Positions 28,601-37,079 are shown, counted from the first letter of the stretch. The stretch is 64,000 bases of DNA from Alteromonas oceanisediminis (GCF_018474025.1 NZ_JAHCTA010000001.1:558001-622000), one strand, 5' to 3'. A program made the numbers and translations. Notes: generated from the letters alone by a model not told the origin.

Positions 28601-28715
28601 CAGGGTATTCGCGCAGCGACAGCAGTGACACGGCCACTAAGCCGAATACAATTAACAGTAAGTTAATGACCGAGGCAAAGACTGGGCGTTTGACGGACGT
28701 ATCTGAAAGCCACAT
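25605..28715 (-). CDS. RND efflux transporter permease (HAE1 type)
   Basis: The 1036-residue protein has the AcrB/MexB layout: 12 membrane helices, two large periplasmic loops, and the proton-relay motif GLVVDDAIVVLENI in helix 4. The N-terminus MWLSDTSVKRPVFASVINLL is typical. It exports drugs, bile salts or other amphiphiles using the proton gradient. Its gene follows the membrane-fusion partner by 10 bp. No outer-membrane channel gene (TolC family) and no local repressor gene were seen, so those parts come from elsewhere. Confidence 0.96.
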   Translation of the reverse strand: MWLSDTSVKRPVFASVINLLLIVFGLVAVSLLSLREYPDIDPPIVSIETRYPGASANIVETRITQILEDRISGIEGIKNVTSTSSNGRSSINIEFTLSRDIDAASNDVRERVSRALNNLPDQADPPEVSKSNSDENAIIWYNLRSTNLNTMELTDYARRFVVDRLSIAEGVARVQVGGGRDYAMKVWLDRNAMAARGVTVADIERIIRSENVELPAGQVESVDRDLEVRVARTFLSADDFANLTVAVGDDGYLVRLKEVANVELTSVDDKTDFRGDGVNMIGLGIIKQSKANTLEVARSAREAIERIEETLPENIFIVPSYDSSVFIEESINEVYNTLGIAMLMVVIVIYVFLGNVKATLIPAITVPVALISAFTVMYVMGFSINLLTLLALVLAIGLVVDDAIVVLENIYRRIEMGEPPILAAYRGAREVGFAVVATTLVLVSVFLPLVFLEGNIGRLFTEFAIAIAAAVVFSSFTALTLSPMMASKMLEKRERSSRFGQFVDNNFKKLEKRYFNSLATTLHQPVMMVVLLIFAIVAVYQLYNLIPREFVPREDRGNFFILMQAQEGASYESNSRNLKKIEDILLEYRESGETQRVLVRTPGFGGGAGIAIVGAANWDERKRTTFELMDEISGKLNDIPDVRAFAIMRSSIAGRGFGRPVQFVLQGNTYEELVDWRDTLIEKASENEKLLRLDSDYKETTPQLLVNIDRDRAADLGVSISDIGRTLETMLGQRRVSTFLDRGEEYDVIMEGIDEDFRSPRSIDNLYVRSQRTSELIPMDNLLSFDERATSSQLNRYNRMRSITISANLAEGYTVGEALAYLENIVKTELPDSVSIDYKGESQLYQESGNSFIFIFILALAITYLVLAAQFESWIHPWVIMLTVPLALLGAFVGLYLSNMSINIYSQIGLVMLIGLAAKNGILIVEFANQLRDAGEEFEMALRKASSMRLRPIVMTGFTTVFSALPLVLASGPGAESRMVIGMVIFAGVIVATFMTLFVVPTAYAWLARNTGSPLARAQKIEQLEEEIPYDKGKME

Positions 28716-28725
28716 AGTCGGTACC

Positions 28726-29793
28726 CTATTTCGTATCTAGAATTTGAACGGGAGACTGATCACGTAGCCGCAACGTGCCTTCCGTGACAATTGTTTCGCC
28801 CGGCGACAAACCGGACGTTATCTGCGCAATACCGGGGCGACGCTCGCCAACCTTCACTTCGCGCGAGTGCGCTATGCCCTCTTCAATCACAAACACGAAC
28901 TGCTTCTCCTGATTAGGGATCAGCGCTTTCTCTGGAATGACGATAGTGTTTAACACACGCTTTTGCACAGTAATTTGCAGCAACATCCCCGGCCGCAGTT
29001 TTCCTTCAGGGTTGTCGATAATCGCGCGTACGTTGATTGACCGAGTCATAGGATCAAGGCGAGCATCAATGGTCGATATTTGGCCAGTGAAGGTTTCTCC
29101 CGGGTACGCTACCGACGCTGCGGTAACACTCTGCCCTTTACTGACACTGGCTAAATGCGTTTCAGATAAATTAAAATCAACTTTGACGCGCTCGATATCA
29201 TCCAATGTTGTGATCACATCTCCGGGGCGAACTAAGGTACCAATGCTGACTTGGCGTAGACCCAACTTGCCACTGAACGGCGCATGAATTTTTAACTCAC
29301 TTAAATTCGCTTGGGCGACATCCAACTGCGCGCTCAGCGCATCCACACGCGCACGCTGCTCATCAAGTAGTTGCTGGGAAGCAACGCGATCCTTGGCCAA
29401 ATTTTCAATCCGTTGAAGCTGGCGTTTAGCATCAGCAATATTGATTTCTAACTCGTTGACCCGAGCAATCTCTGCGCGGTTGTTGAGTTCCACCAGTAAG
29501 TCGCCCTTTTCGACGATATCACCATCATCAAAGGCAATTAGCTTTACGGTTTGCGCTTGCTGAGCAGTCAGTTCAACACTTTCATTGGCCTGAGCCGTGC
29601 CTAATGCTTCAATCACGATCGCGAAAGGCTCTACGCTAACAGTCTCGGCAACAACTGGGGTAGCGCCCCCGCCGCGTCGCTGCTGTGCTTGCTCTTCTGC
29701 TGGCCAGTTCAGGTAGGCCAAAAACCCAGCCAGTAAAAAAATACCGAGAATGAGAGGTGAAAATCGTAAACTGCGCGCCATGCTATTTCCCAT
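28726..29793 (-). CDS. RND efflux periplasmic adaptor (membrane fusion protein)
   Basis: The 355-residue protein has an N-terminal membrane anchor (about 10-28), an Arg/Gly linker, a biotinyl-lipoyl half-motif (VEKGDLLVELNNRAE), a coiled-coil hairpin (about 100-165), and the second lipoyl half plus beta-barrel (IHAPFSGKLGLRQVSIGTLV; LRPGMLLQITV). It links the RND pump to an outer-membrane channel. It is the first gene of the adaptor-pump-HAD unit. Confidence 0.95.
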   Translation of the reverse strand: MGNSMARSLRFSPLILGIFLLAGFLAYLNWPAEEQAQQRRGGGATPVVAETVSVEPFAIVIEALGTAQANESVELTAQQAQTVKLIAFDDGDIVEKGDLLVELNNRAEIARVNELEINIADAKRQLQRIENLAKDRVASQQLLDEQRARVDALSAQLDVAQANLSELKIHAPFSGKLGLRQVSIGTLVRPGDVITTLDDIERVKVDFNLSETHLASVSKGQSVTAASVAYPGETFTGQISTIDARLDPMTRSINVRAIIDNPEGKLRPGMLLQITVQKRVLNTIVIPEKALIPNQEKQFVFVIEEGIAHSREVKVGERRPGIAQITSGLSPGETIVTEGTLRLRDQSPVQILDTK

Positions 29794-29912
29794 CAGAACT
29801 CAGCGGCACCGCGTCGAATTAATGCTGGGCCGGTTCTAAAATCAAGAGGTTGAACTCGAAAAAACTACGCCGTAAGGTGTAGAGACATTTGTTCAGTAGT
29901 TTACAGGCTTTC

Positions 29913-30467
29913 ATGGAATTCAGATTTGTTTTGTCGAGCAGATTGCGTCATTCAGCGATTCTAGGGGTTGTGCTGCTCGGTGCGTGCAGTGAATCTTCAC
30001 CGGCAAACCCGACTTGCCGTTCAAGCGTAACATCGCCCGTGCCGTCTGGTGCGCTCGCGGCTTGTGTCATCGTTGATCGACAGCATCTACTGACAATTGG
30101 TCACCGTTTGAGCGGCAAGCTGGATCTGCCCGGTGGAACCGGCAGCAGTGAAGAATCAGCAGCCTGCACAGCTCACCGCGAAACCTTTGAAGAGACCGGC
30201 CTCAATGTTGAAGTCACTGAACTTATCGGTACAACAGATTCCGGTTTGTGGCTTTTCGCTTGCCAGCCCAGTGGGGGCTTTGGGTCAGCAGATCCAATGG
30301 CTGTTCCCCCATGGGCTCTTGCCGAAGTCAGTTCGGTGCAGTGGATAGATCCCTTCACATTAACGCACAACGATTGGCGCTTTGCAGACCAGCACGTGGT
30401 GATTAATGACGCCTTTGTTGCGGCGGGTCGCACGGCGACTGGCACCGCTGCACCAAACCCGGAATAA
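29913..30467 (+). CDS. NUDIX hydrolase exported as a lipoprotein
   Basis: From the ATG at 29913 (MEFRFVLSSRL) the 184-residue protein has a basic N-terminus, a hydrophobic segment and a lipobox LLGAC, so it should be lipidated and periplasmic or surface-exposed. The NUDIX box reads G-T-G-S-S-E-E-SAACTAHRE-TFEETG, matching Gx5Ex7REUxEExGU. The domain is about 130 residues. Most NUDIX enzymes are cytoplasmic cleaners of nucleoside diphosphate derivatives. Role unknown; periplasmic nucleotide-sugar or dinucleotide hydrolysis is possible. It is divergent from the efflux pair and 72 bp upstream of the acyl-CoA dehydrogenase. Confidence 0.75.
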   Translation: MEFRFVLSSRLRHSAILGVVLLGACSESSPANPTCRSSVTSPVPSGALAACVIVDRQHLLTIGHRLSGKLDLPGGTGSSEESAACTAHRETFEETGLNVEVTELIGTTDSGLWLFACQPSGGFGSADPMAVPPWALAEVSSVQWIDPFTLTHNDWRFADQHVVINDAFVAAGRTATGTAAPNPE

Positions 30468-30495
30468 ACTCGTATCAACTTAGAAATTTAGCCCG

Positions 30496-30526
30496 TATAA
30501 TTAAATTCAAACGCGCGTTTGAATTT
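30496..30526 (+). promoter_or_regulatory. acyl-CoA dehydrogenase promoter with 24-bp perfect palindrome (PsrA-like operator)
   Basis: A perfect -10 TATAAT (30496-30501) is followed two bases later by a palindrome of 12-bp arms (AAATTCAAACGC / GCGTTTGAATTT, 30503-30526) that covers the expected start site. Its core CAAAC-GCGC-GTTTG matches the pattern bound by PsrA-type TetR repressors, which control fatty-acid oxidation genes in Pseudomonas and Shewanella. The ribosome-binding site AGGAG follows at once. Repression relieved by acyl-CoA or fatty acids is the likely logic. Confidence 0.7.
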
Positions 30527-30539
30527 TTAGGAGAGCACT

Positions 30540-32300
30540 ATGCCAACTTATAAAGCCCCCATGGCTGACTTTCAGTTTCTGTTGAAGGACTGGTTGAATA
30601 TCAACGAGCACTATCAGCGTATCGGCGCCGAAGACTATGATACGGAGCTGGTGTTTGAAATTATGGCGCAAGGTGCAAAGTTTGCTGAAGAAGTGGTTGC
30701 CCCACTGAATCGCGAAGGTGACGAAGAAGGATGCACCTTAGCCAATGGAAAGGTCACTACGCCTCACGGCTTTGCTCAAGCCTATGCGGACTATATTCAA
30801 AATGGCTGGAACGCGATGTTGGGCAATCCGGAATTTGGCGGCCAGGATTTACCCTACTCGGCTGCGGTGCCAATCCATGAAATGCTCAACTCAGCGAATC
30901 TAAGCTGGCGGCTAACCACCATGCTAACCGAAAGTGCGGTGTTGGCCGTGAACAAACACGCCACCAAAGCACTTCAAGACCAGTACCTTGAGAAACTGAT
31001 TTCCGGGGAGTGGACCGGCACAATGAATCTCACCGAGCCGCAAGCAGGCTCAGATTTGGCATTGTTAACGACCAAGGCAGAGCCTCAGGCCGATGGTAGC
31101 TATGCCATTACCGGCAATAAGATATTTATCACCGGTGGCGATCACGATTGGACCTCAAACATAGTGCATCTTGTTTTGGCACGCTTGCCGGACGCGCCGA
31201 AAGGCGTGAAAGGCATTAGCTTGTTTCTGGTTCCAAAGTTTTTGCTCGATGAAAATGGCGAGCCTGGCCAAGCAAATGCACTGTCTGTCGGTAGTATTGA
31301 GAAGAAAATGGGCATTAAAGCCAGCCCCACCTGTGTGATGAATTACGACGGTGCCAAAGGGTGGTTGGTGGGAGACGAAAACCAAGGTTTGGCGTGCATG
31401 TTTACCATGATGAACGATGCGCGTTTTCAGGTGGGTATGCAAGGTTTAGGCATTGCTGAAGCTTCTTATCAAGGCGCCTTGGCGTACGCCCGTGACCGCT
31501 TACAATCCCGTGCTCCCTATGGTGTGCAGCAACCTGACGCAAAAGCAGATTCAATTATTCATCAACCTGATGTACGTCGGATGTTGTTGACTCAGAAAGC
31601 CTTCGCTGAAGGCTGTCGGGCGCTTGCGTTATTTTACGCGAAAACGATGGATATCGAAAAATACAGCAGTGGTGAGGAAAAAACTAACGCAGAACATGTG
31701 CTCCAGTATCTCACTCCTATCTGTAAAAGTTTTATGACCGAAATGGGACTCGAAGTCGCCAATCATGGGGTTCAAGTATTCGGAGGTCACGGCTATGTGC
31801 GCGAATGGGGCATGGAGCAACTCATGCGAGATGCTAAAATTGCGCAACTGTATGAGGGCACTAACGGTATACAAGCAGTTGATTTGATTGGCCGAAAGCT
31901 GACCAGAAGCGGTGGGACAATGATGCGTGCCACGCGTGCCGAGTTTATCAAGCTGACGGATGCCATCGAAGACGACAGCCGACGTGTTGCAGCGCAGGAT
32001 TTACTGGCAGAGTGGTTGGAAGTGTCAGACAACATCATGTCGTTCTCACCAGAAGATGTGGCAGGTGCAGCCTGTGACTACCTGAACTATTCATCTTACA
32101 TACTGCTGGGTGTGCTGTGGTATAGCATGGCTGATGCGGCTGTACGCGGTGACAATGCAGCCATAGCAGCCGGGAAGGTGAAAACCTGTGACTTCTACAT
32201 TAAGCGCTTACTTCCACGCAAGGATATGCATAAAGCCAGCATTACGGTGGGAGCTGATGACTTGCTCGCGGTTGACGATCGCGAATTTGATTATCTATAG
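30540..32300 (+). CDS. acyl-CoA dehydrogenase, FadE/DmdC-like architecture
   Basis: The 586-residue protein has the acyl-CoA dehydrogenase fold plus the extra N- and C-terminal segments seen in proteins of the long FadE/DmdC-type class (about 590 residues). FAD/substrate motifs are MNLTEPQAGSDLA near residue 160 and FGGHGYVREWGMEQLMRD near residue 417; the catalytic base is the Glu in LYEGTNGIQ near 438. It introduces the double bond in beta-oxidation or in a related acyl-CoA pathway. Chain length cannot be told from sequence. A PsrA-like operator supports a fatty-acid role. It is monocistronic, ending in a strong terminator. Confidence 0.93.
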   Translation: MPTYKAPMADFQFLLKDWLNINEHYQRIGAEDYDTELVFEIMAQGAKFAEEVVAPLNREGDEEGCTLANGKVTTPHGFAQAYADYIQNGWNAMLGNPEFGGQDLPYSAAVPIHEMLNSANLSWRLTTMLTESAVLAVNKHATKALQDQYLEKLISGEWTGTMNLTEPQAGSDLALLTTKAEPQADGSYAITGNKIFITGGDHDWTSNIVHLVLARLPDAPKGVKGISLFLVPKFLLDENGEPGQANALSVGSIEKKMGIKASPTCVMNYDGAKGWLVGDENQGLACMFTMMNDARFQVGMQGLGIAEASYQGALAYARDRLQSRAPYGVQQPDAKADSIIHQPDVRRMLLTQKAFAEGCRALALFYAKTMDIEKYSSGEEKTNAEHVLQYLTPICKSFMTEMGLEVANHGVQVFGGHGYVREWGMEQLMRDAKIAQLYEGTNGIQAVDLIGRKLTRSGGTMMRATRAEFIKLTDAIEDDSRRVAAQDLLAEWLEVSDNIMSFSPEDVAGAACDYLNYSSYILLGVLWYSMADAAVRGDNAAIAAGKVKTCDFYIKRLLPRKDMHKASITVGADDLLAVDDREFDYL

Positions 32301-32376
32301 CAGACGTCTCAGCGCAGATATGCAGAATGGTGTATTAGAGGCATAGTAAACGGTGACACAAAGCTCGCTAGACATA

Positions 32377-32410
32377 AAAAAAGCGGAATGAATGACCTCA
32401 TTCCGCTTTT
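32377..32410. terminator. bidirectional terminator after acyl-CoA dehydrogenase
   Basis: Perfect 14-bp stem AAAAAGCGGAATGA / TCATTCCGCTTTTT with a 6-nt loop, between two convergent genes. Confidence 0.93.
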
Positions 32411-32437
32411 TATTATCAAATAATAACGTGTTCGAAT

Positions 32438-32989
32438 TTAAAACACTTTGCGACGCGCCACAAGGCCGGCCATCAATAGACCCGCAAACAGAGCAATCGT
32501 GGAAGGCTCAGATACGGTCGCCGATGACGCGACAGTAAAAGAAGGAGGCGTTATCTCAGTGAAATTCAGTGAAAGGCTATCGATCGCTGAGAACTCACCG
32601 CCAAACAGTGCGACACCGTTAGCATTCGCATCGAATGAAAACGAGGCTAACAAGTAACTGCCAGCAAACGTTTCGCCCATCATGAAGTCTGAGTTTAGGG
32701 TAAAGAATAACGTCGAAGCATCCTCAAACACATCTAACCCATCAAACGTTGTGAAAAAATCAACGATGGCAAAATCACTGCTGATACTACTTGAATTAAA
32801 GCTTAACAATACATCGTCAAAATTAAGCGAAAAAGTCAGAAAATCGAATTCTTCAAAATCGACCAAACGAATAGAGTAATTGACTTCATTGCCAGCAACC
32901 ACATTCACTTCATCTGTACTGATTTCGATAATATTGGCACTCGCCATTGAGGTCCACATTAACGCGACAACTAAAAATAACTGTTTCAT
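32438..32989 (-). CDS. cohesin-like PEP-CTERM surface protein
   Basis: I take the ATG at 32989 (MKQLFLVVALM), giving 183 residues. After the signal peptide (cleaved after ASA) comes a beta-sandwich of about 125 residues: VVAGNEVNYSIRLVD, a LTFSLNFDDVLLSF strand, then LLASFSFDANANGVALFGG. This is the pattern of the cohesin-like domains found in PEP-CTERM proteins. The C-terminus VSEPSTIALFAGLLMAGLVA plus ARRK is a PEP-CTERM sorting signal. The gene lies 17 bp downstream of the dockerin-bearing nuclease, so the two are one operon. Role inferred: surface receptor for the nuclease. Confidence 0.7.
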   Translation of the reverse strand: MKQLFLVVALMWTSMASANIIEISTDEVNVVAGNEVNYSIRLVDFEEFDFLTFSLNFDDVLLSFNSSSISSDFAIVDFFTTFDGLDVFEDASTLFFTLNSDFMMGETFAGSYLLASFSFDANANGVALFGGEFSAIDSLSLNFTEITPPSFTVASSATVSEPSTIALFAGLLMAGLVARRKVF

Positions 32990-33006
32990 TTTACTACTTC
33001 CTAAGA

Positions 33007-36000
33007 TTACGCAGCGCAACGAGTACGCGTGCAAAGAGTGAGAAGAACGCGTGCATCAAGCGTTGTGATACGTCCATCTCCATTTAAATCAAACTCCATA
33101 CCCACGTCTTGACGGCGCTGAATGGCGCGCAACAGACCACGGTAGTCGTTAATGTCTACATCACCGTCATTATCCCAGTCACCACGTAATGCCTCAGCGT
33201 CGAGCTGAAGTGAAACGATGACAGGATCATGATCCGACATGCGATACGCATCGGGTGCGTAGAAATTGTCAATATTGACCGGCGCAATGAACTCAGTGTT
33301 GTAATCCAATACGATCGGCTCATCCGCGTTGATATGCCACTCGGTGGTGTCTACCACATTCTCAAGTAAGACGTCATTAGCGAGCGCGTGGTCAAGGTAA
33401 CCTAACTCACCAGCAAACGAGTAAGAATAGGCTTCGCTGCCACCAAACGCATTGGCTAAATCAGTGTATCCTTCGCTCAGAATCGCAGTAATAGGATCTT
33501 CCTTCGCATAGGCATTTAAGTCACCAATGATGAGCGTAGGCATGTCGGCAAAGTTGTCGGCCAAAAATGCCGTTAGCGCTTGTGCCGCTCGGGTTCTTGT
33601 CAGGTTACAGCTGCCTTGACCCGTTTGTGTATCGTCATCGCCAGCACCACAGCTTGAACCTTTTGATTTCAAATGGTTAACACTGACCACGAGCTTTTCA
33701 CCATTCTCCACCAGCGCAAATTGCTGAATTAACGAGGGGCGATTACGACGGTCGTTGAATAACGGGCCATTACCATCCGCGATCGAATTGCTGCTATCCA
33801 AAATCACTGCATTACCGTCAAGATTGACCACCGATGGCTTGTACATAAGCGCTACAGTGATGGCGTCGGTACCAATAGGGCTACCAGGATTGACGATGGC
33901 ATATGTCCCCTCTCCGACAACCTCATTAACACTGCTCACCAGCTCAGCAATCGCACTGCCCGCGCCGAAGCCATTATTTTCGATTTCCATCAATCCCACG
34001 ATATCTGCGTCCATTGCAGCAATGGCGGCAACCGTCTTAAGCTTTTGACGCTCAAATTCCGTGCGACCACTGCCATCAACGCCGTTGTCATCAGCGCCAC
34101 GACAATCTTGATTGCCTTGCGGGCCACAAATATCTGGGCCTGAATCGATATTATTGAAGAAGTTAAGCACGTTGAGGCTTGCAACGGTGACATTACCCTG
34201 AGCCAAGCTTGGAGCAGCAGAACGCGGGTTGGTTGCTGCAAATACAGGCGCTTCGGTGTTGTAAATCATGTACTCACCGCGCGTAAAATCGAGCACACCC
34301 GTGAGTGATGAAACGGTATCGCCCAAGCGAAGTGTATTGTTCGCCGACAAGTTACCCGTAGGGAACGGCACGATTTCGCGGTTCTGATCATCGCTGGCAT
34401 CATCGAGTAACACGCGATTGAGTTCATTCGCTTCAGCTAACGCAAGGTTCTGTGCTGAGCCCGGCGCAAAAATGTTATTTGGATTGAAGATGCGACCGTT
34501 AGACAACGTCACACGACCGTACCGACCCAACTCGAAGTTGTTTGAGACGACCAACGGCGACGCCGTTGTAATCAACATGCCTTCTAATGCTTCAAAATCC
34601 GTTGTGGCGCTCACTGGCAACGCAAATTCAGTCGCCTGAATGCTGCCTTCACCACACAATTGCGGTTCAGCAACCGCATTGAGTTGCGTGCGGCCGAAGC
34701 GTTCTGATACCGAGCCTGAAACAATGACTACGTCACCGATGCCAGGCGCGGATGCGTTAGCTTGCATCGCAACGAACAGACCTTCAGACGTTGCGTCATT
34801 GTTGTCCGAATCAACGGCTTCTTCTTGAACCACAAAACCGTTCAATTCAGGTAAAACCGCTGTCACCACGGCTTGTACAACGACATCTTGATTTTCCAGA
34901 GGGCTGGCAAAACCACTGCCTTGGATCGCAGACACTAGCGTGAACGCATCATCGCTGTTACACGACAACTGCTCTATCGTGGTGAAACTGCTTGCGAAGT
35001 CAGCCGCTAACGTATCTGGCGAACCATCAAGATCAGTCACAGAATTGGCTGCAACCGATAGCGAACAGATTTCTCCATCCGCCAAATCCGCGTCAGGTGT
35101 GAGCGTGTAAGTCACGTCACTGAGCTCAGCTGTCAGTGCCACGGTGCCACTGATTGAACATGAAAGTACCGGCACTGAACTGACCGCAACGGCCTCACTA
35201 AATGTGAGTACAATGGCAGTATCAACACTGATACTGGTGGCATTATCTGCGGGTGTAACGTCCACGATAGCAGGCGCTACATCCGGCACAGTACAACCTG
35301 CGAAGTTACTGCCATTGGATTGCGTACCGGGCGAATACAGCGCGCCATTGGCGGCAGCGATAGTGCTATGCTGCACTAAGCTTTCACCCGAAATATCAGG
35401 ATTGCGTGTCACTGACTGGTTGTTTCCGCCTTCAGAACCGTACGCCACTTCAAACGTTTCCACACCGTTTGAAACGGTAACGGTGTCGCCGCCATTGTTT
35501 AATCCAAGCGAACCACCCGTGGCCGTTTGTACCAGCGCGCCACCAAATGTGCCGACAGGTTCACTGCCACCAAACACAACCACTGCGCAGCCCGCTTCAA
35601 CCTGAGTTTCTGCCGGGAAGGTATGACGAACACCAAAACCGTCACTGAGTGTCCAGCCACTGATATCAATGGCTTCACTGCCATCGTTGACAAGCTCTAC
35701 AAATTCATCATCACCCGAATCACGCGTGCCATCGCCATTGGCGTCGCCGGCTATATCGCTGGCTGGATCAGCGTGAATTTCATTAATGACCAGGGCAGTT
35801 GATGCGTTTGCATCCACAACCGTAAAGGTGACAGTAACGTCCTCAACCAAGTTATCCGACTCACCGTCTAAGTCAGTTACATCGTCCGCACTCAGTGTAA
35901 ATGAGCACTCATCTGCATTTGCGAAATCCTGATCAGGATTAACGACATAACGCGCCCCTTCTCCGCTTAATTCCGCAGAAATCGCTACATCGCTTGTGCA

Positions 36001-36681
36001 GTTAACGGCGTTGATGGCACTAACAACCACATCTTCGCTGAAAACCAATTCAATATTGGCATCTACCGCAACATTAGCCGCACCATCTGCTGGCGTAATC
36101 GTTACAGAGGGAGGCGTATCAATGGTTGAACCACCGCCAAAAGATTGTTCCAGATTAATCGCTGCAGGGGTTTCTGCCTGATTGGCGACCCACGTGAAGT
36201 CAGCATACTGTGTGCCTGTACCGGTTAGCTGAAGTGATTCGCCCACGGCTGTACCACCACTTTCGCTAACGCCAATATCCACGCTTGTCATGCCGACAGC
36301 AGGGCCACTGGCCGCTTCGAAGCTACCTTCATAACTTAAAAATTGGACAACAGCGCCATTGTTATCGACTAGCGCGAGGCCGTCTGGCGAGCCGTTTTGA
36401 ATGCCGGAATGCGCTACGCTGACAAATCCGTATCCATTGTTTTGATCAGCAACCACGCCAGACAACGTTTTCGTTGCATAGACACTGCGTTGAGAGCTCG
36501 TGCCATTGTAAAGTGCGATTGTCCAACCACTGAGATCGGTGCCTTGTGGTGCGGCAATTTCAACAAACTCGCCGCTGTCAGCGCCGTCGTTGTCGTAATG
36601 CAATTCGTTGATGAATACGGTCGTTGCTTGCGCAGATAGAGCGCACAGTGCCGACAGTGCCCCCGCTATTTTTCGCTTCAT
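33007..36681 (-). CDS. secreted ExeM/NucH-type endonuclease with C-terminal dockerin
   Basis: I take the ATG at 36681 (MKRKIAGALSAL; RBS GGAGAG), giving 1224 residues. Order: signal peptide (to about 19); lamin-tail domain (TTVFINELHYDNDG); Big_5-like domain (TPADGAANVAVD); second lamin-tail domain (LVINEIHADPASD) near 290; second Big_5 (TPADNATSISVD) near 470; OB-fold region; endonuclease/exonuclease/phosphatase domain (VASLNVLNFFNN, GLMEIENNGFG, VNHLKSKGSSCG, IIGDLNAYAKEDP, MSDHDPVIVSL); then two dockerin calcium loops, DWDNDGDVDIND and DLNGDGRITTLD. ExeM/NucH enzymes degrade extracellular DNA. Upstream are PhoB-box-like repeats; downstream is the cohesin-like partner. Confidence 0.9.
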   Translation of the reverse strand: MKRKIAGALSALCALSAQATTVFINELHYDNDGADSGEFVEIAAPQGTDLSGWTIALYNGTSSQRSVYATKTLSGVVADQNNGYGFVSVAHSGIQNGSPDGLALVDNNGAVVQFLSYEGSFEAASGPAVGMTSVDIGVSESGGTAVGESLQLTGTGTQYADFTWVANQAETPAAINLEQSFGGGSTIDTPPSVTITPADGAANVAVDANIELVFSEDVVVSAINAVNCTSDVAISAELSGEGARYVVNPDQDFANADECSFTLSADDVTDLDGESDNLVEDVTVTFTVVDANASTALVINEIHADPASDIAGDANGDGTRDSGDDEFVELVNDGSEAIDISGWTLSDGFGVRHTFPAETQVEAGCAVVVFGGSEPVGTFGGALVQTATGGSLGLNNGGDTVTVSNGVETFEVAYGSEGGNNQSVTRNPDISGESLVQHSTIAAANGALYSPGTQSNGSNFAGCTVPDVAPAIVDVTPADNATSISVDTAIVLTFSEAVAVSSVPVLSCSISGTVALTAELSDVTYTLTPDADLADGEICSLSVAANSVTDLDGSPDTLAADFASSFTTIEQLSCNSDDAFTLVSAIQGSGFASPLENQDVVVQAVVTAVLPELNGFVVQEEAVDSDNNDATSEGLFVAMQANASAPGIGDVVIVSGSVSERFGRTQLNAVAEPQLCGEGSIQATEFALPVSATTDFEALEGMLITTASPLVVSNNFELGRYGRVTLSNGRIFNPNNIFAPGSAQNLALAEANELNRVLLDDASDDQNREIVPFPTGNLSANNTLRLGDTVSSLTGVLDFTRGEYMIYNTEAPVFAATNPRSAAPSLAQGNVTVASLNVLNFFNNIDSGPDICGPQGNQDCRGADDNGVDGSGRTEFERQKLKTVAAIAAMDADIVGLMEIENNGFGAGSAIAELVSSVNEVVGEGTYAIVNPGSPIGTDAITVALMYKPSVVNLDGNAVILDSSNSIADGNGPLFNDRRNRPSLIQQFALVENGEKLVVSVNHLKSKGSSCGAGDDDTQTGQGSCNLTRTRAAQALTAFLADNFADMPTLIIGDLNAYAKEDPITAILSEGYTDLANAFGGSEAYSYSFAGELGYLDHALANDVLLENVVDTTEWHINADEPIVLDYNTEFIAPVNIDNFYAPDAYRMSDHDPVIVSLQLDAEALRGDWDNDGDVDINDYRGLLRAIQRRQDVGMEFDLNGDGRITTLDARVLLTLCTRTRCAA

Positions 36682-36752
36682 AATCTCTCCAAGAGGAAAC
36701 AGAGTGTCGATGATTCGACTTATTATTTTTCGGTCAAATGGGCTGGCATGGT

Positions 36753-36781
36753 GCGACAATATTGTGACATTCATGTGACAA
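36753..36781 (-). promoter_or_regulatory. three tandem PhoB-box-like half-sites upstream of the secreted nuclease
   Basis: On the minus strand TTGTCAC (36781-36775), ATGTCAC (36770-36764) and TTGTCGC (36759-36753) repeat at exactly 11-bp intervals in the direction of the gene, the geometry of tandem Pho boxes. They end 71 bp before the ATG at 36681. No strong -10 was identified at the standard spacing. They lie inside the longer reading frame, which supports the later start. Confidence 0.6.
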
Positions 36782-37045
36782 CATTTTGACCATTTAACGC
36801 CAATGCGTCATTTCCCAACATCAATCCGTTAAGCAAGAAATAGCCCCATTGGGTCAACGCAAACAAAAACAGTCACTTAGCTCAGTTGACATGACGTCGA
36901 TTTGCGAAGCTGGAAAAAAACCTGACACTCTATTTTGTTTTACTTCGTTGAAAAATCAGTTTTCACGAATAATCCGTAATGGTTGAAGTGATATTGCGAA
37001 ACAGTTTCGTACCCACTATTGTTTCGGAAAGGTTTAGACAATAAA
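36782..37045. other. intergenic region between nuclease and DUF3016 genes
   Basis: No coding ORF was found. The only structure seen is a 13-bp near-perfect palindrome CGAAAC-A-GTTTCG at 36997-37009, which could be an operator or chance. It is AT-rich, consistent with the upstream regulatory region of the nuclease operon. Confidence 0.5.
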
Positions 37046-37079
37046 AAAACGCACTGTGTGCTAACACACAGTGCGTTTT
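37046..37079. terminator. terminator of DUF3016 gene
   Basis: Perfect 15-bp stem AAAACGCACTGTGTG / CACACAGTGCGTTTT with a CTAA loop. On the minus strand it follows the stop at 37116 and ends in TTTT. Confidence 0.92.
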
